Shown here in pieces: positions 1 to 8,468 of a stretch of 19,705 nucleotides of DNA. Every line of letters starts with the position of its first letter. The stretch's first letter is position 1. The notes under the pieces are model-generated. The model was given only the letters and a program-made list of their open reading frames with translations. It made no database searches and was not told where the DNA came from. The DNA is from Candidatus Aenigmatarchaeota archaeon. Its GTDB lineage: Archaea; Aenigmatarchaeota; Aenigmatarchaeia; Aenigmatarchaeales; SZUA-1535. The stretch is from assembly GCA_026985775.1 (NCBI GenBank), contig JALSPV010000118.1, forward strand, positions 1-19,705, read 5' to 3'. Made by a program: the position numbers and the translations under genes.

Positions 1-2
1 AA

Positions 3-308
3 GAGATATGGAAATACCATGTGCGCTCTTCTGCGCTCGCGACGCTCGTAGTAAAAACATCTCCCCGACCAAAAGAATGGGGAAATGTTGTTGTTGAAGG
101 AGACAGAGTAATAGAATTTGTAGAGAAACCAAAAATTTCTAAAACCTATCTCGTTTATACTGGAATGTTCATAGGAGAACCGGAGATTTTTGAACAACAA
201 GGAAGTTCACTTGAATACCAAATATTTCCAGCGCTTGCAAAAAAAGGTTTACTCGGAGCTTACATAATAAGTGGTTTCTGCGAGCATGTTGATAGAGTGA
301 TTTCATAG
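3..308 (+). CDS. Sugar-phosphate nucleotidyltransferase, 3' part only (5' end outside window)
   Basis: The reading frame is already open at base 3 and encodes the C-terminal half of a nucleotidyltransferase of the glucose-1-phosphate thymidylyl/uridylyl/guanylyltransferase fold, which makes NDP-sugars for glycan or cell-surface synthesis. Family features are the segment GDRVIEFVEKPK, where the EKP lysine is a typical substrate-binding position, followed by TGMFIGEPEIF and SLEYQIFPALAKKG. The GTG at base 21 lies inside the conserved region and is not a real start. The protein stops soon after GFCEHVD, slightly earlier than relatives that continue with a left-handed helix or a longer tail. It converges on the reductase gene with a 25-bp gap. 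The sugar substrate cannot be told. Confidence 0.8.
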   Translation, partial: EIWKYHVRSSALATLVVKTSPRPKEWGNVVVEGDRVIEFVEKPKISKTYLVYTGMFIGEPEIFEQQGSSLEYQIFPALAKKGLLGAYIISGFCEHVDRVIS

Positions 309-333
309 TTTTGGTGATAAAACAATGCACTAT

Positions 334-1278
334 CTAAAAAACCCAATCTGTATCAATTCTTATTTTTTTCGGAAGAAGGAAAGAGCATTTTCTCACAAGC
401 TTGGATAAACGATGATAAAAAATTTGTTTTGTGAAAAATACTTTTTTCACAAAAAAATTTGCCTTCGCGAGATTTGGAAATATACTCTCCATTATTTTTG
501 CGGCGGTAAAGCTCCATATTATACCTCCACCACTCCATGGTTTACACATTCCAGCAGAATCACCACATAAAAACACGTTTGAGTAAGGACTTGTAACAAT
601 TCCGCAAGGTACTATAGCTCCTCGAAGATTATGCACACTCAAATTCTTTTCTCTGAGAAATTTCCCAAAAATTTTTCTTGCTATTTCAGGTGTTTCGAAA
701 ATACCATATTCTATTTTTCCATCTCTCGGTATTTCCCATATAAAGCCATGTTGTGTTGCAAACGTTCTTATTTTTTCGTTTTTTTCTTTACTTTTTATAA
801 AATACTGCAATCCAAGATAAAATCTTGGTGAAGGTAGTCCGAGGGATTTTCTTGTAGTAGAAAGCGCTCCATCACATGCTATTACTTTATCGAATTTCAT
901 TTTTCCACTCCTTTCAAGAAAAACCTCAGCACGCTTTGTTACAGAAATTGCTCTGTCTATGATAACATCATTTACCTCTTTTTTTGCAAGCGAAAAAAGA
1001 TATTCCTCAAGTTTTTTTCTATTAAAAGCGTATAATGGCTGTTCGAGAATTAACGTAACTTTCCTTTTTCCAAAATTTATTTCAATTTCTTCAAAACGCG
1101 CTTCTACAAGCTTTTTTGGAAAGGACAAAAACTCAAAAATTCGAGAAGAAAAAAGCCCTGAACAGGGTTTATTAGCAACTGGTGATTTTTCAACAAGAGT
1201 TATTTCGGCTTTATCCGCGAGTAAAAGTGCCGTATAGCAACCAACTACACCGGCTCCTATTATGCATGTTTTGACCAT
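334..1278 (-). CDS. FAD-dependent oxidoreductase, geranylgeranyl reductase family
   Basis: The 314-residue flavoprotein has an N-terminal dinucleotide-binding motif (CIIGAGVVGCYTALLLA, ending in VEK), the PCSG segment that corresponds to the PxxCG motif of geranylgeranyl reductases, and a second FAD motif FLCGDSAGMCKPWSGGGI near residue 235. In archaea this family saturates the isoprenoid chains of membrane ether lipids. Some members act on other polyprenyl substrates, so the substrate here is inferred. The protein is shorter than typical archaeal enzymes of about 390-450 residues, so it may be a divergent paralogue. The ATG at 1278 is followed upstream by an AT-rich box about 26 bases away, consistent with a leaderless mRNA. 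It is divergent from secF. Confidence 0.75.
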   Translation of the reverse strand: MVKTCIIGAGVVGCYTALLLADKAEITLVEKSPVANKPCSGLFSSRIFEFLSFPKKLVEARFEEIEINFGKRKVTLILEQPLYAFNRKKLEEYLFSLAKKEVNDVIIDRAISVTKRAEVFLERSGKMKFDKVIACDGALSTTRKSLGLPSPRFYLGLQYFIKSKEKNEKIRTFATQHGFIWEIPRDGKIEYGIFETPEIARKIFGKFLREKNLSVHNLRGAIVPCGIVTSPYSNVFLCGDSAGMCKPWSGGGIIWSFTAAKIMESIFPNLAKANFFVKKVFFTKQIFYHRLSKLVRKCSFLLPKKIRIDTDWVF

Positions 1279-1282
1279 GAGA

Positions 1283-1314
1283 ATTTTTAAAGATTAAAAT
1301 TTTTATTTAATAAA
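1283..1314. promoter_or_regulatory. Divergent promoter region, reductase / secFD
   Basis: The 50-bp gap holds one continuous AT block (TTTTTAAAGATTAAAATTTT then TATTTAATAAA). TATA-like boxes fit both directions: one centred near 1304 is 26 bases from the reductase ATG at 1278, and one near 1290 would serve a short-leader secF transcript. Confidence 0.5.
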
Positions 1315-1319
1315 CCGGC

Positions 1320-1325
1320 GGTGAT
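1320..1325 (+). promoter_or_regulatory. Ribosome binding site of secF
   Basis: GGTGAT sits three bases before ATG 1329. It is a good match to the anti-Shine-Dalgarno end of archaeal 16S rRNA and selects ATG 1329 over the out-of-frame ATG at 1324. The same GGTGAT with the same spacing precedes the seryl-tRNA synthetase start at 19603. Confidence 0.6.
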
Positions 1326-1328
1326 GCC

Positions 1329-2150
1329 ATGTACGGAAATTTGAAGAAATATAAATTCCTTGCATTATTGCCGTTATCGCTCCTTGTGATATGCTTAGTG
1401 ATATTTTTAAATACTCCACTTAAATTAGGAATGGATTTTACAGGAGGTGCTCAGATAACATTTCTTCTCAAAGAAAAACCGAGTGCAGAGCATATTGAAA
1501 AGCTACTAAGCGATTTTCATGTAAAGGTGAGGATTGCCAAAGGCTACGAAGAATACACTGTCTTTGTAATGCTACCACCGGATACAGATGCAAAAAGTAT
1601 TGTTGAAACTCTTAGAAAAGCTGGGTATGATATAAAGGATTATTCTATTCAAAAAATTTCTCCAGTTCTTGCAAAGGGATTTCTTTCCCAAATGACCTCT
1701 GCCGTTATTATTGCATTTCTTCTAATGAGTGTTGTTGTGTTTTTTATATTTCGTGAAATTATTCCAAGTTTTTATGTTCTTTTTGCAGTGGCTGCTGATA
1801 TTTTCGAGGCTTTTGTGCTATCCCAATTCATTGGAATTCCCTTAAACATCCCTGTGGTGGCTGGTTTACTACTTCTCATAGGTTATTCTGCAGATACAGA
1901 TATCTTACTCACCACAAAGGTTTTGAAAGGTGAAGAAAAGCTTGAAGAAGCTCTGGAAAACTCATTTAAAACAGGGATAACAATGTCTTTAACAACACTT
2001 GCCGCTGTTAGCGTAATGTTTATGCTCACATCATCAGAAGTTTTAAAATCGATTGCAGCGGTTTTGCTCTTAGGAATAACCGCGGATATAATAAACACAT
2101 GGTGCTTTAACGGAGTTGTGCTCAGATGGTGGGTAGAAAGGAAAAAATGA
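1329..2150 (+). CDS. secF: Protein translocase subunit SecF
   Basis: The 273-residue membrane protein belongs to the RND-type SecDF complex, which assists late steps of Sec-dependent export at the cytoplasmic membrane. Visible features are an N-terminal membrane helix (residues about 10-28), the family motif LGMDFTGGAQITFLL just after it, a short external domain, and five C-terminal hydrophobic helices including GYSADTDILLTTKVL, the SecF counterpart of the proton-channel Asp motif. Length and organisation are normal for archaeal SecF. The stop codon overlaps the preferred secD start as ATGA, indicating co-transcription and translational coupling. In this archaeon, as in several others, secF precedes secD. 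Confidence 0.93.
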   Translation: MYGNLKKYKFLALLPLSLLVICLVIFLNTPLKLGMDFTGGAQITFLLKEKPSAEHIEKLLSDFHVKVRIAKGYEEYTVFVMLPPDTDAKSIVETLRKAGYDIKDYSIQKISPVLAKGFLSQMTSAVIIAFLLMSVVVFFIFREIIPSFYVLFAVAADIFEAFVLSQFIGIPLNIPVVAGLLLLIGYSADTDILLTTKVLKGEEKLEEALENSFKTGITMSLTTLAAVSVMFMLTSSEVLKSIAAVLLLGITADIINTWCFNGVVLRWWVERKK

Positions 2151-3817
2151 AAATATTGCTGAAGGATTTTAGAATAATAATTTGGTTGCTTGCATTGGTA
2201 ATTTCTTTAGTCGTTCTTATTCCAACAACGCCTGGGGTTGTTGTTAAAAGTGTTTCTCAAAATTCACCGTTCAAAGACAAGGTATTTCCAGGAGACATCA
2301 TCACATGGATCAATGAAAAGCGTATAAAAACACCAGCTGACTTGAAGGCATTCGAGAATTATACAGGGAGTGTTAGGATGATAGTTAATGGAAAACTTAT
2401 ACTTGGTTATGTTAACGGTTCTCTTGGAATAGAAGTTGCTCCTGTCAGGAAGGCTTTAAAATTCGGGCTTGATATAGGAGGTGGAATAAGAGTTCTTTTA
2501 GAGCCTGTTAAAAATGTTAGCACAAAACTTCTTGAAGCAACCAAAGAAAAACTTGAAACAAGAATAAACGTTTTCGGTTTGAAAGAAGCTACTTTCACAA
2601 TAATTGATGTTCAAGGTAAAAAGTATATTCAACTCGAAATGGCTGGAGGAAGCATAAGTGATGTTAAAAATGTTTTAGAAAAACAAGGATACCTAGAGGC
2701 TTTTATACCAAAAATAGTAAAGCTCTCTAATGGAAGGGGATTGCTTTTAGTTGGTGGTAAAAAGCATCGCATAGAAATGATCAACAACACGCTTTACATT
2801 GATAATAAAACTGTAAATAAAACATTTTATATAGAAAGAATAGAGTTTAAATTTGTAAATAAAACCGATGATACACTAATATTTTATGCAAAAGTATTTG
2901 ATTCAAAAGACGTTAAAAAAGTTTGTATGATCAACGAACCTGGTTGTTTTGTTAATCTCAGGTGTGGATATCTTAGGGGAACTAATAAAAAAATGTGTTA
3001 TTTTTCATTCGGAATTTACATTTCTCAAGAAGCAGCAGAGAGAATGAAAAAACTCACACAGGATATGAGAGTTATTTATGAAATAGATAGAGCAAGTGGT
3101 GAATCGAGAAAGGTTTTAGAAAATGGATACCTCCTCCTATTCCTTGACGGGAAGCTCATAGACAAACTTTCTATTTCTCCTGATTTGAAGGGTAAACTTG
3201 TAACCTCTGCTGCAATAGAAGGCGGTGCTCCAACAAGAGAGATGGCAAAAAAGGAAATGCGATTTTTACAAACAGTGCTTTCTTCTGGAAAACTTCCTGT
3301 GGAATTAAGAATAGTAGAAGTTAACGAAATTTCTCCAGTTTTTGGAGAAGAATTCCTAAGAGAAGTTTTGATAATAGGTGTAGTAGCGGAAATTCTTGTT
3401 GCAATAGTAGTTTCATTGAGATATAAAAACCCGAAGATAATTTTTCCTATGCTTTTCGTTTCACTTTCTGAAGTTTTGATTATTTTAGGTGTGGCTTGCT
3501 TAATAGGATGGACAATAGATTTACCTTCACTTGCAGGTATAATAGCTACACTCGGTACTAGCGTAGATGCGCAGATAATGATAATAGACGAAGCGATACA
3601 TGAGAAAAAGAAGTATTATACGCTAAAGGAAAGGATAAAGAGAGCGTTCTTTATAATCTTTTCTTCGGCAGCAACAGTTATAGTGGCTATGCTTCCATTA
3701 ATGAGCGCTGGAGCAAAGGTTATGCAGGGATTCGCAATAACAACAATTCTTGGAATACTTATTTCTGTATTTATAACCCGTCCTGCTTTTGGAAAGATAA
3801 TCGAAGAACTTATGTAG
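2147..3817 (+). CDS. secD: Protein translocase subunit SecD, with PDZ-like N-terminal segment
   Basis: This is the partner of SecF. The preferred start is ATG 2147, which overlaps the secF stop in ATGA; an in-frame ATG lies 21 bases upstream inside secF. The protein has about 556 residues: a membrane helix at 9-25, a PDZ-like stretch at about 28-75 (GVVVKSVSQNSPFKDKVFPG then DIITWINEKRI), the SecD motif FGLDIGGGIRVLLEP near 105, a large external P1/head region, and five C-terminal membrane helices with LGTSVDAQIMIIDEA near 469. Four cysteines at about 260, 267, 273 and 284 lie in the external region and could form disulfides (inference). The PDZ-like assignment rests on pattern (hydrophobic binding loop, GD-I-IN), not on a search. 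Confidence 0.93.
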   Translation: MKILLKDFRIIIWLLALVISLVVLIPTTPGVVVKSVSQNSPFKDKVFPGDIITWINEKRIKTPADLKAFENYTGSVRMIVNGKLILGYVNGSLGIEVAPVRKALKFGLDIGGGIRVLLEPVKNVSTKLLEATKEKLETRINVFGLKEATFTIIDVQGKKYIQLEMAGGSISDVKNVLEKQGYLEAFIPKIVKLSNGRGLLLVGGKKHRIEMINNTLYIDNKTVNKTFYIERIEFKFVNKTDDTLIFYAKVFDSKDVKKVCMINEPGCFVNLRCGYLRGTNKKMCYFSFGIYISQEAAERMKKLTQDMRVIYEIDRASGESRKVLENGYLLLFLDGKLIDKLSISPDLKGKLVTSAAIEGGAPTREMAKKEMRFLQTVLSSGKLPVELRIVEVNEISPVFGEEFLREVLIIGVVAEILVAIVVSLRYKNPKIIFPMLFVSLSEVLIILGVACLIGWTIDLPSLAGIIATLGTSVDAQIMIIDEAIHEKKKYYTLKERIKRAFFIIFSSAATVIVAMLPLMSAGAKVMQGFAITTILGILISVFITRPAFGKIIEELM

Positions 3818-3826
3818 ATATAATAA
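3817..3826 (+). promoter_or_regulatory. TATA box of the TctA-like gene
   Basis: GATATAATAA is centred about 28 bases before ATG 3850, the spacing expected for a leaderless archaeal transcript. It overlaps the last base of secD, so the permease can be transcribed independently of secFD. Confidence 0.5.
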
Positions 3827-3840
3827 TAATCAATTATTAT
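3823..3840. repeat. Perfect AT palindrome between TATA box and start codon
   Basis: ATAATAAT-CA-ATTATTAT is a perfect inverted repeat, followed by a T-rich run at 3841-3848. It could be an operator covering the transcription start or a weak hairpin plus U-tract ending secFD transcription. Chance occurrence in AT-rich DNA is also possible. Confidence 0.35.
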
Positions 3841-3849
3841 TCTCTTTTT

Positions 3850-5034
3850 ATGTTCGATGTTCTTGCATGGATTTTACTTGGCATATTGGCTGGGTGCATA
3901 ACAGGTTTAATCCCAGGAATACATCCAAATTTGCTTTCAACAATACTTCTTGGTCTTTCTATTTCTCATGGTTTTGATCCTTTGCTTTCAAGCGTATTTC
4001 TAATTTGTGCTGGTATCACAAATTCTTTTGTTTCTTTTATACCCTCTATACTTTTTGGTGCACCTGAAAGCACAGAGGCTCTCTCAGTTTTACCCGGCCA
4101 TAGAATGCTTTTACGTGGTTACGGATATGAAGCTATAAGACTCACCGTTCTGGGCGGTTTTTATGCTGGTTTACTCTCGCTTGCTATTTTTCCATTTTAC
4201 TTTGTTTTTTCCGTTGTTTATCCTTCGATAAAAACATTCATCCCGTTTCTTCTTATTTTTGTACTTGTGTGGATTATTATTACTGAGAAATCGTTGAAAA
4301 ATATGTTTATTTCACTTGTGATAATTATTTTTACGGGGATAATGGGAATTAAGCTTATTGATTACGATGTATTCTTTCCGGTATTTACAGGATTTTTTGG
4401 TTTACCGCTTCTTTTTCTTTCATGGAAAAAACAAACAACTCTCCCAGAAATTATAACGTTTGAGCAAGAGAAGTTTAGAGAATGGAAAGGTGTAAAAGCT
4501 GGTTTATTATCCGGAATCATTTCTGGGTTTCTCCCTGGAGTTGGAGCTTCTCAGCTTGCCACTATAGCACAAGAGCTTCTTGGTGAGAAAAATGAAAGAA
4601 ATTTTCTTGTCGCAATAGGTGCAATTACAACTGTCGATGCTATGCTTTCGTTTTTTGCAATCTATTTTATTTCAAATCCAAGAAGTGGAGTTGCCCAAGC
4701 TATCTTCAAGCTTTTAGGTAATTTTTCAGAAGAGATTCTATTGTTTTTTATTTTTGTTTCTCTGTTTGCTATCTCAGCAGGCACGATATTAACACTTGTT
4801 TTTGCGAGAAAACTCATTTTTCTTTTGAGAAATTTAAACTATGCAAAATTTTCTCTTTTCATGTTTTGTTTTTTGCTCTTTCTCGTTTTTCTTTTTTCAG
4901 GACTTGGAGGTCTTTTGCTATGCCTATCGTGTTTCTTTTTAGGATTAATCGTAAACATTCTCGGTGTTAAAAGAACTTCTCTTATGGGCTTTTTAATAAT
5001 CCCAACAATACTGTATTATCTATCACTTCTCTGA
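3850..5034 (+). CDS. TctA-family (DUF112) integral membrane transporter, archaeal type
   Basis: The 394-residue polytopic membrane protein has about 10-12 hydrophobic segments. Two pseudo-repeated glycine/proline motifs, GLIPGIHPNLLS near residue 18 and GFLPGVGASQLATI near residue 225, are the signature of the TctA/DUF112 permease family. In bacteria TctA is the large membrane subunit of tripartite tricarboxylate transporters with TctB and a periplasmic TctC. Stand-alone archaeal members without TctB/TctC are common, and their substrate is unknown. No partner genes are visible here. The gene ends one base before the convergent polB stop codon. Family assignment is strong; substrate is not assigned. 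Confidence 0.85.
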   Translation: MFDVLAWILLGILAGCITGLIPGIHPNLLSTILLGLSISHGFDPLLSSVFLICAGITNSFVSFIPSILFGAPESTEALSVLPGHRMLLRGYGYEAIRLTVLGGFYAGLLSLAIFPFYFVFSVVYPSIKTFIPFLLIFVLVWIIITEKSLKNMFISLVIIIFTGIMGIKLIDYDVFFPVFTGFFGLPLLFLSWKKQTTLPEIITFEQEKFREWKGVKAGLLSGIISGFLPGVGASQLATIAQELLGEKNERNFLVAIGAITTVDAMLSFFAIYFISNPRSGVAQAIFKLLGNFSEEILLFFIFVSLFAISAGTILTLVFARKLIFLLRNLNYAKFSLFMFCFLLFLVFLFSGLGGLLLCLSCFFLGLIVNILGVKRTSLMGFLIIPTILYYLSLL

Positions 5035-5035
5035 A

Positions 5036-7747
5036 TTATATCGCTATTTTTGCTCTTTTTCCTATTGTACCAGAAGATTCAAAGTATATTTTTGTACTTC
5101 CACAGAATGGACAAGTACCTGAAAGGCTGGGCCTTCTGCAACTAGTTTTACATGCTGTACAGAAAATATTTTCAAATTCGTCAAGCGTAATTTCTTCTGG
5201 TAATAAATTACTTTCCTCCTTTTTTTTACTTGTAACATGGAAGTCAAAAAGACTCTGTTGTCGAGAGCCATCTAGAAGCTCTGAACGCGAAATTCCACAA
5301 ACTTCAAAAATCCTTTCTACTGGTGGTAATATCTGGCTTTCGATGTAATAGTGAGCATCTATCTCAAGACCCTTTTCAATAACCCACTTTGGATCTTCTG
5401 CCCTTTTGGATAACATTTGGTTGCCCTTTACTATCACAAATTCTATTCTATCTCCAACAGAAGGTGCACGCGTTTTATCACGCTGCTTCATTTTTTTTGC
5501 AAGTTCCACATGTGGTTGTGTTCCATCATACTCTTCAGGTGGTTTGGTAAGACTCTTAACTATTGTGAGCTTTTCAAGAGATACATTACCTTTAAGAAGC
5601 TCATTTATAACACCTCTTACGTAATTTGCCGCCTTTGAAATATTTCCTTCTTTAAGTATTGTATTTATAACCTTTTCAAGCGTTTCTGAAGTCAACGAAC
5701 ACCAGTCTCTTCTTACTGTTTCTATTCCTTTCATTTCTATTGAGTCCTTCCATCCTGTTGGAGAACTTGCATCGCGCTCAAATTTCCAACCCGCATATCT
5801 TTTCTTTGTCAAAATAAGAAAAGAGCGATATATTTTTTCAAATTCAAGCATCAGATATCCGGGTAAACGTGAAGAGACAAATTCTGAAATCTCAACTCCT
5901 ATTTTCTCGGCTTCTTCAAGATCTGTTGTTTTGGATTTTACAAAAATGCTGTCTGTATCTCCATAAACTATTTCTACATCAAAGTTCTCCTCAACAAGTT
6001 CTTTTGTTGCGAGAATTGTTTTTCTTCCGAAGGCTGTAATTGAGTTTGCTATTTCCAAAAGATAAAGCCTTGCTGGTAAAAATCCGAGGTAACCATAAAG
6101 CGAATTTGCCATTATTTTAAGCGCATGCTGCTTTGCGTCCAAAAATCTTTTTCGTTCAGGATCTTTTTCCTTCTTCATCTCAGCCTTTACTTTTTTTCTC
6201 GCCTCAATAAGTTCTCTAATAATCGCTGGAAACACACCTTCACGAATTTCCGGAGAAACAAATTTAGCACCGGTAGGAGACTCTATGAACTTGTACTTTT
6301 TCTGATCTTCTTCATTTACAATTAGTGTTGTAGGACATATGTTGAATGTTCTTATAATACTCGGGTACAGAGAAGCAAAATCAAGAACAAGTATACAAGC
6401 ATCTTTATGTAATCCTACTTTGGGTTCTAGAACAACGGCTCCTTTCAATTCATGCTCTTTTCTTTCTTCTTTTCTTCTTTTTATTTCTCTTTCATCGGGC
6501 TTGCATGGTAAAACCATGTTTCTTTTCTTGAATTCGTGAAGTAGTCTGCACTCGTGTCTTTGACTCTGTCCACCAAAAACGTCTTGGAGCAGTAATCCAG
6601 AAATTTTTGAAAGCTCAAAAAACTTATCAAGGAGATTTTTCTCTATAACCAATCGCATAGCAAGCTCTGCATCTTTTTTACAGTAAGCAGAAAACTTCAT
6701 TAAATCTTCTCTACCTCCGTTCCACAGTTTTCTCATTTCACTTATTCCATCTATTTCTATTTTTTCTTCATTCAGGAAAAACTTTGAAACCGTGTTAAGG
6801 TCATATCTCTTTAAGCGTATGGCAACATCGCTTTTTATTATATGGTGCGGGTCTACTATAACTCTTCCAACAAGAGAAACAGAATGCTGTCCGTTGGCCA
6901 GCTTTCTTATGCTTGGTGGTTTTTCGCATCTACCTATATCCCTTCTTATTCCACATACTTCTAACCTTTTTGCGAGATATGGGAAGTCGAAGTTGTAAAT
7001 GTTGTAACCAACTATTATATCCGGGTCGTACTCAAGAAGTATTTCAACAAATTTTTTCAACATCTCTTTTTCATCTGAAAATCCCTGAACGTTCTCGGCA
7101 GAAAACGGTTTTGCGAGGAGAACGAGATGGGATTTTCCGCGATATTCTGGATAAAACACCATACTTATCATTATTACCGGATCCTTTTCAGGTTCTGGTA
7201 ATCTGTCTTCTTGTGGTATACATTCTATATCTATTGCTAAATAACGTAAAGGAGCGTTATTCTGAACTTCAACAGGTTTTATTGAGTTTGCTTCAAATGT
7301 TTTGCATTTAGCTACATCACTGTTTACCCAATTACCCTCTACCTCTATCCAACTCATTCCCATTATACCGAGGTCTACGAGCACGCGGTACTTGAAAAGC
7401 ACATCAGCCTCGTATGGTTTACCAAATTTCTTTACAAACTCTCTTATTTCTGGTACTTTACTAGGGTCCTTTCCTATTATTTTCAGCATTTCAATTGGTT
7501 CTGGATGAAAACCTATAGGAATTATTTTTTTGTCTTCTTCTATCTTAACATCAAACCTCTTAACGAGTTCTTCTTTAACTTTTTCCTTATCAACACCCTC
7601 TTTCAAATGAAGATAGAAGTATGGTAATATTCCTCTAAATAGCACACAAATACTTTCACCATTTTCTGTTTTGCTGAATATTCTTACAACGGGGCTGCCA
7701 TTATGTAAGAAATAATCACAATCCAAAACCTGCAAGAGTAGTTTCAT
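5036..7747 (-). CDS. polB: Family B DNA polymerase with C-terminal zinc-binding extension
   Basis: This replicative or repair polymerase has 3'-5' exonuclease activity. Exonuclease motifs are YLAIDIECIP (Exo I), VGYNIYNFDFPYLAKR (Exo II) and YCKKDAELAMRL (Exo III). Polymerase motifs are VLDFASLYPSII (A), ALKIMANSLYGYLG (B) and YGDTDSIFV (C, catalytic Asp pair). The N-terminal LDCDYFLHNGSPVVRIF aligns with the archaeal uracil-sensing domain. A PIP-box-like QQSLFDFH lies at about residue 830, where ordinary archaeal PolB proteins nearly end. Here about 66 residues follow, with Cys at about 863, 866, 870, 879 and 882 (CxxC...CPFC). The start is ATG 7747 (903 aa): a TATA box lies about 29 bases upstream, and the earlier in-frame ATG at 7774 overlaps that box. 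Confidence 0.95.
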   Translation of the reverse strand: MKLLLQVLDCDYFLHNGSPVVRIFSKTENGESICVLFRGILPYFYLHLKEGVDKEKVKEELVKRFDVKIEEDKKIIPIGFHPEPIEMLKIIGKDPSKVPEIREFVKKFGKPYEADVLFKYRVLVDLGIMGMSWIEVEGNWVNSDVAKCKTFEANSIKPVEVQNNAPLRYLAIDIECIPQEDRLPEPEKDPVIMISMVFYPEYRGKSHLVLLAKPFSAENVQGFSDEKEMLKKFVEILLEYDPDIIVGYNIYNFDFPYLAKRLEVCGIRRDIGRCEKPPSIRKLANGQHSVSLVGRVIVDPHHIIKSDVAIRLKRYDLNTVSKFFLNEEKIEIDGISEMRKLWNGGREDLMKFSAYCKKDAELAMRLVIEKNLLDKFFELSKISGLLLQDVFGGQSQRHECRLLHEFKKRNMVLPCKPDEREIKRRKEERKEHELKGAVVLEPKVGLHKDACILVLDFASLYPSIIRTFNICPTTLIVNEEDQKKYKFIESPTGAKFVSPEIREGVFPAIIRELIEARKKVKAEMKKEKDPERKRFLDAKQHALKIMANSLYGYLGFLPARLYLLEIANSITAFGRKTILATKELVEENFDVEIVYGDTDSIFVKSKTTDLEEAEKIGVEISEFVSSRLPGYLMLEFEKIYRSFLILTKKRYAGWKFERDASSPTGWKDSIEMKGIETVRRDWCSLTSETLEKVINTILKEGNISKAANYVRGVINELLKGNVSLEKLTIVKSLTKPPEEYDGTQPHVELAKKMKQRDKTRAPSVGDRIEFVIVKGNQMLSKRAEDPKWVIEKGLEIDAHYYIESQILPPVERIFEVCGISRSELLDGSRQQSLFDFHVTSKKKEESNLLPEEITLDEFENIFCTACKTSCRRPSLSGTCPFCGSTKIYFESSGTIGKRAKIAI

Positions 7748-7772
7748 GGAAGATATGTTAAGAGCTAAACCC

Positions 7773-7780
7773 ATTTAAAC
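7773..7780 (-). promoter_or_regulatory. TATA box of polB
   Basis: On the minus strand AAAGTTTAAAT reads as a purine BRE plus TATA box, centred about 29 bases before ATG 7747. This supports a leaderless mRNA and the shorter polymerase start. Confidence 0.55.
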
Positions 7781-7809
7781 TTTGTTTTTATAACACTGGA
7801 ATAAGATAT

Positions 7810-8412
7810 TCATTCTGGGAAAGAAAAACCTTCTTTTTCCGCACACTCTGCACATATCCACATATCATTTATTTTTCTAAGTTCTTCTGAATAATTTCCA
7901 CAAAGTTCACATTCACCTTCTATAACTTCATCTTCCTTTTCTCCTTCAAATCTTTCCATATCTTCATCCACTCTCCTTTTCAGACGCTCAACGAAAACCT
8001 CTATCAACCCCGGTGCTATTGCAAGAATTTCTCTTATAGAAACTATCCCAATAAGATTACCTCCTTTATCAACAACAGGAAGCCTTTCATAACCATATTT
8101 ATTAATCGTGTTTGCAACTTCCATTAAATCATCTTCTTCTGTACATGTAATCACAGGAGAATTCATTATATCTTCTGCTTTTAGCTCAGAAGGAGTCTTA
8201 CCTTCTGCAACAACCTTGATTGTAATATCTTCTCTTGTTATGATTCCAATAGGTTTTGTATTATCAGATTTTTCTATTATTACAACACTTCCAACATCTT
8301 TTTCTTTCATTTTTTTTGCTATTTCAAGAACTGTTTCTTCTTTAAATCCTGTAACAACATTTCTTCTCATTACATCTTTTACTTTCATTGGAATCATATC
8401 CATACCTGGCAC
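7810..8412 (-). CDS. CBS-pair protein with C-terminal zinc ribbon
   Basis: The 200-residue protein has two CBS domains. The first is at about 10-65 (VKDVMRRNVVTGF ... IGIITREDI) and the second at about 80-135 (IMNSPVITCTEEDD ... LIGIVSIREIL). CBS pairs usually bind adenosine ligands and switch attached activities. After an acidic linker comes CELCG ... WICAEC, a four-cysteine zinc-ribbon-like tail. No enzymatic domain is attached, so a sensor or partner-binding role is inferred. The start may be GTG 8412 or ATG 8403; AGGTG lies just before the latter, while the TATA spacing favours the former. It is divergent from the HTH gene over a 56-bp gap. Confidence 0.8.
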   Translation of the reverse strand: MPGMDMIPMKVKDVMRRNVVTGFKEETVLEIAKKMKEKDVGSVVIIEKSDNTKPIGIITREDITIKVVAEGKTPSELKAEDIMNSPVITCTEEDDLMEVANTINKYGYERLPVVDKGGNLIGIVSIREILAIAPGLIEVFVERLKRRVDEDMERFEGEKEDEVIEGECELCGNYSEELRKINDMWICAECAEKEGFSFPE

Positions 8413-8435
8413 CTTGCCATGTTAAGTGTTAAAAG

Positions 8436-8447
8436 AAATATTTAAAC
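8436..8447. promoter_or_regulatory. Shared divergent TATA element
   Basis: AAATATTTAAAC reads as a TATA box on both strands. Its centre is 28 bases from ATG 8469 (plus) and 29 bases from GTG 8412 (minus), so the same bases could bind TBP for both leaderless transcripts. Confidence 0.55.
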
Positions 8448-8468
8448 TTTCGCTTTCACAACAATTTC

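Noticed and set aside
21..308. Complete short gene starting at GTG 21
   Set aside because: The frame is open upstream to base 3 and conserved nucleotidyltransferase sequence spans the GTG, so the gene is cut by the window edge.
5406..7508. Several plus-strand frames of 66-132 codons opposite polB
   Set aside because: All are antisense to strongly conserved polymerase sequence and have no recognisable domains or start signals.
7748..7774. Longer N-terminus for PolB starting at ATG 7774
   Set aside because: That ATG overlaps the TATA box; conserved PolB sequence begins with the ATG at 7747.
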